A stretch of DNA of 64,000 nucleotides, taken from assembly GCF_021347895.1 (NCBI RefSeq), contig NC_067118.1:40572755-40636754 (forward strand), written 5' to 3'. The notes under the pieces were generated by a model that saw only the letters and a program-made list of their open reading frames with translations, was not told the DNA's origin and searched no databases. Each line of letters starts with the position of its first letter. The first letter of the stretch is position 1. Positions 61,761 to 64,000 of this stretch are shown piece after piece. Source of the DNA: Acanthochromis polyacanthus. Lineage: Eukaryota; Chordata; Actinopteri; Pomacentridae. The position numbers and the translations under genes were made by a program.

Positions 61761-63540
61761 TTTGAATAAAAAAATCACATTTCACACATTCACCAGGTCT
61801 AAGAGCGCCTTTTTTTTTTTTTTTTTTTGCAGTGATGGGTTTGTAAAAATACAAAATAATAATAATAAACCACACCACTGGATATTGTGTAACTTTTCAC
61901 CAATTTGAGGGATACAGCTGTGCAATTTCTGTATTTTGAAATATATGTGAAAAACCAAAACCGATTTTCTTTTTTTTTATGTTTAATGCACTTTTAAGCA
62001 GTTTATTGTAGTAGTTAAGACATAAGTCAATACATATTATTAAAACTTGGGATTTAAGGGTTATATTGATGTAAAACAAATAAAAATACTCCATAAAATT
62101 GCACTACAGTCTGTAAAAATGTAAGAATAAGTGATGGTTTACTTGCACCATCAGTCACATGACTAACTTTCAGGCAGCACTGCATCACTGTATCATCGCT
62201 TTAAAACAACAACAGCAACAAAATATATATCTTCATTTGATTTAAAGTGAAACATCAAAGATCAAATATAAAAGAAAGCTCTCAATAGTTAATCTTAAAA
62301 GAAAAGCTAATGATTTTCTGTCATAATAAAGCTGCAGTAAATTCATAGCTAAACAATCAAAGCTTAAGTTTGGGTTGAAAAACATCAATATTTTTTATTT
62401 ATTTCGAGTTTAACACTCAAAAACTCAGCTGATCCGCTTCATGTGTGGTTTTATCAGATGTGTGTGCTCGAAACAGAAGCAAACAACACACCAACTGTCA
62501 TCTAAATAGGATTTAAATGTCGCGACACGGTGATTAGCACACATACGCAGACGACAACAGAGGAAAAGACACCGCGAGTTTAGGAATTGTCGGGTTAAAT
62601 GCGTATACGTTTGTTTATCTGGACAGTAACTGACCATTAATCCAGAAAATGAGCACCACTCTTTCTGCAGCACGACTCAAAACACAGATAATAACTCCCG
62701 GAGACACGCGTCACACAAGCACATGCACATGACACATTTACACACAGACACGCCTCTGCATTACAGCCGAAAAAAGCCCAGGCTATCTTTGACCAACTGT
62801 GAAAGCCTCGCCATCACATCCACCCAGTGGGCTGAAAATGTTCCTGCTAAAAGTGCTTTTCCTGTCACCCACACAATAAGGTGAGCCTCGTGGAATGTCA
62901 CTCCAACCTGCCCTCCCAGCAGCCACCAGAGGAAGAAGAAGAAGCAGCAGAACCCAGAGCGTGTCCAGGAAAGACTTCCAGTTCATACTTAAGTTTTGGA
63001 CTGCGTTCCCATTGCCAGAAATCTCATCTTATTCCTTCAGAAAGCTCCCTCCAATCAGGTAATGGAAGCCTTGGTTCATCCTTCGTACCGCTGCCCGTTC
63101 CTGCAGTCCATCACATTAATCTAACAAACTGCAGGATTCATATTGACTCATTCTGCTGCTTTTACATCCTCAAAAGTGCTACTCGGAAGAAAAAAAAAAG
63201 ATTTGCCTCCTAGGAAAGATGGTTTAATTATAAAATGACGCTTTTAGGCGCTGCTGACTTCAAAAAAAAAGAAAGAAGAAGCAGTTTTGTTCAGAAAGAC
63301 TGTTTTTACAGCAACAAAAAGTTTCCATTGAGCAGCAGCAAGTGGATTCATCAACTTTTCAAGCCCGTCCTTGGTCAATATCCTGAGCTATTACTGGAAT
63401 CTAGTCTTTAATAACTCTTTAAAATACCAGAAAATAAGTAAATAAGAGCAGCTGGTGCTCTCAAAGTTTACATACAGGTGAATTAGCCAGCAAGACTAGT
63501 TCTAAACTCAATTAGAAACTGTAATTTATTCCTGTTAGTT
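61761..63540. other. PHACTR3 upstream region, no gene seen
   Basis: AT-rich, with a poly(T) run near 61811-61828. No supportable exon. The minus-strand frame at 62783-62986 looks like a signal peptide but is treated as chance. Confidence 0.4.
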
Positions 63541-63549
63541 CCACTGATT

Positions 63550-64000
63550 TGGGTCAGAGCCTGAAAGATTTATACGAAGCATACTGTCCACAAATCAGAG
63601 AGGGATCGCTGTCTGTGGTCATTTTGTGTCATTGTTTGGTCATTTTGTATGTTTTTGTTGTCATGTTGTGTCTTCTTGTGGTTCTTTTGTTTGTCTTTGT
63701 GCCCATTTTGTTTCTTTTTTTGGTCATTTTCAGACTGTTCTGTGGGCATATTAGGACTTTTTGTGGTCATGTTGTGCATTTTTGTTGTCATTTTGTGTAT
63801 CTCTGTGGTCATTTTGCAAATTTTGTGTGTCTCTCGTCACTTTGTATCTTTTTATTTGATAATTATGTGTCTCATTGAGTCTTTTTGTGTTTTTCTGTGG
63901 TCATTTTGTCTCATATTTTGTCATTTTGTGTGCTTTTGTTGTCATGTTGTGTCTTTTTGCGGTTGTTTTGTGTGTCTTTTTGCTAATTTTCTTTCTTTTT
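63550..64000 (-). repeat. TTTTGTGTCATTTTGTGGTC-type array, running off the window
   Basis: Degenerate tandem array of about 16-20 base units, the inverse strand of those in MITE family A and in the hAT copies. Probably the interior of another family A element that continues past the window. Confidence 0.65.

Noticed and set aside
62783..62986. Minus-strand frame beginning with a signal-peptide-like hydrophobic stretch
   Set aside because: The leucine run comes from a CTT/CTG-rich (AAG) microsatellite-like tract; there is no acceptor, no downstream exon and no known homologue.
1..64000. tRNA, rRNA or other structured RNA genes
   Set aside because: I saw no convincing tRNA cloverleaf with A and B boxes and no rRNA or snRNA similarity by eye; a covariance-model search was not possible.

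Overview
The window is vertebrate nuclear DNA, and everything in it points to a ray-finned fish, probably a percomorph teleost. The genes are split into short exons separated by compact introns rich in fish-type transposable elements (an L2-clade LINE, hAT-like, mariner-like and piggyBac-like non-autonomous elements). It is not bacterial, so there are no operons, CRISPR arrays or prophages. Most long open frames are chance frames in introns and repeats. The real coding sequence was found by joining exons at splice sites and comparing the translations with vertebrate proteins I know.

Layout, left to right: (1) the last four exons of TTLL9 (+, 1-1243); (2) FAM217B (-, 2937-4988); (3) a GC-rich divergent promoter with a ZNF143-like site; (4) PPP1R3D (+, intronless CDS 6208-7125); (5) SYCP2 (+, coding 10488-35946), assembled here as 47 coding exons that close exactly into a 1673-codon frame; (6) PHACTR3 (-, 36900 to about 54214, its 5' end not found and probably outside the window). 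As I recall it, human 20q13.3 carries PHACTR3, SYCP2, FAM217B and PPP1R3D as a block, so this looks like conserved synteny with TTLL9 placed at one end.

The genes share a neighbourhood, not a pathway. TTLL9 acts on tubulin. PPP1R3D targets protein phosphatase 1 to glycogen. SYCP2 is a meiotic axis and synaptonemal-complex protein. PHACTR3 binds PP1 and actin. FAM217B has no established function. SYCP2 and PHACTR3 converge tail to tail; FAM217B and PPP1R3D diverge from one promoter region.

The most interesting signals are: an AT-AC intron in SYCP2 that has itself taken a hAT insertion; an apparently intact two-ORF L2 LINE antisense in the last long SYCP2 intron; a nearly perfect 0.54 kb mariner-type snap-back element; two unrelated element families that both carry arrays of a similar ACAAAATGAC-type repeat; and two oddities in PHACTR3, namely no visible N-terminal RPEL exon and an exon whose frame closes only if one base is missing from a G run. 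I saw no undescribed multi-gene system.
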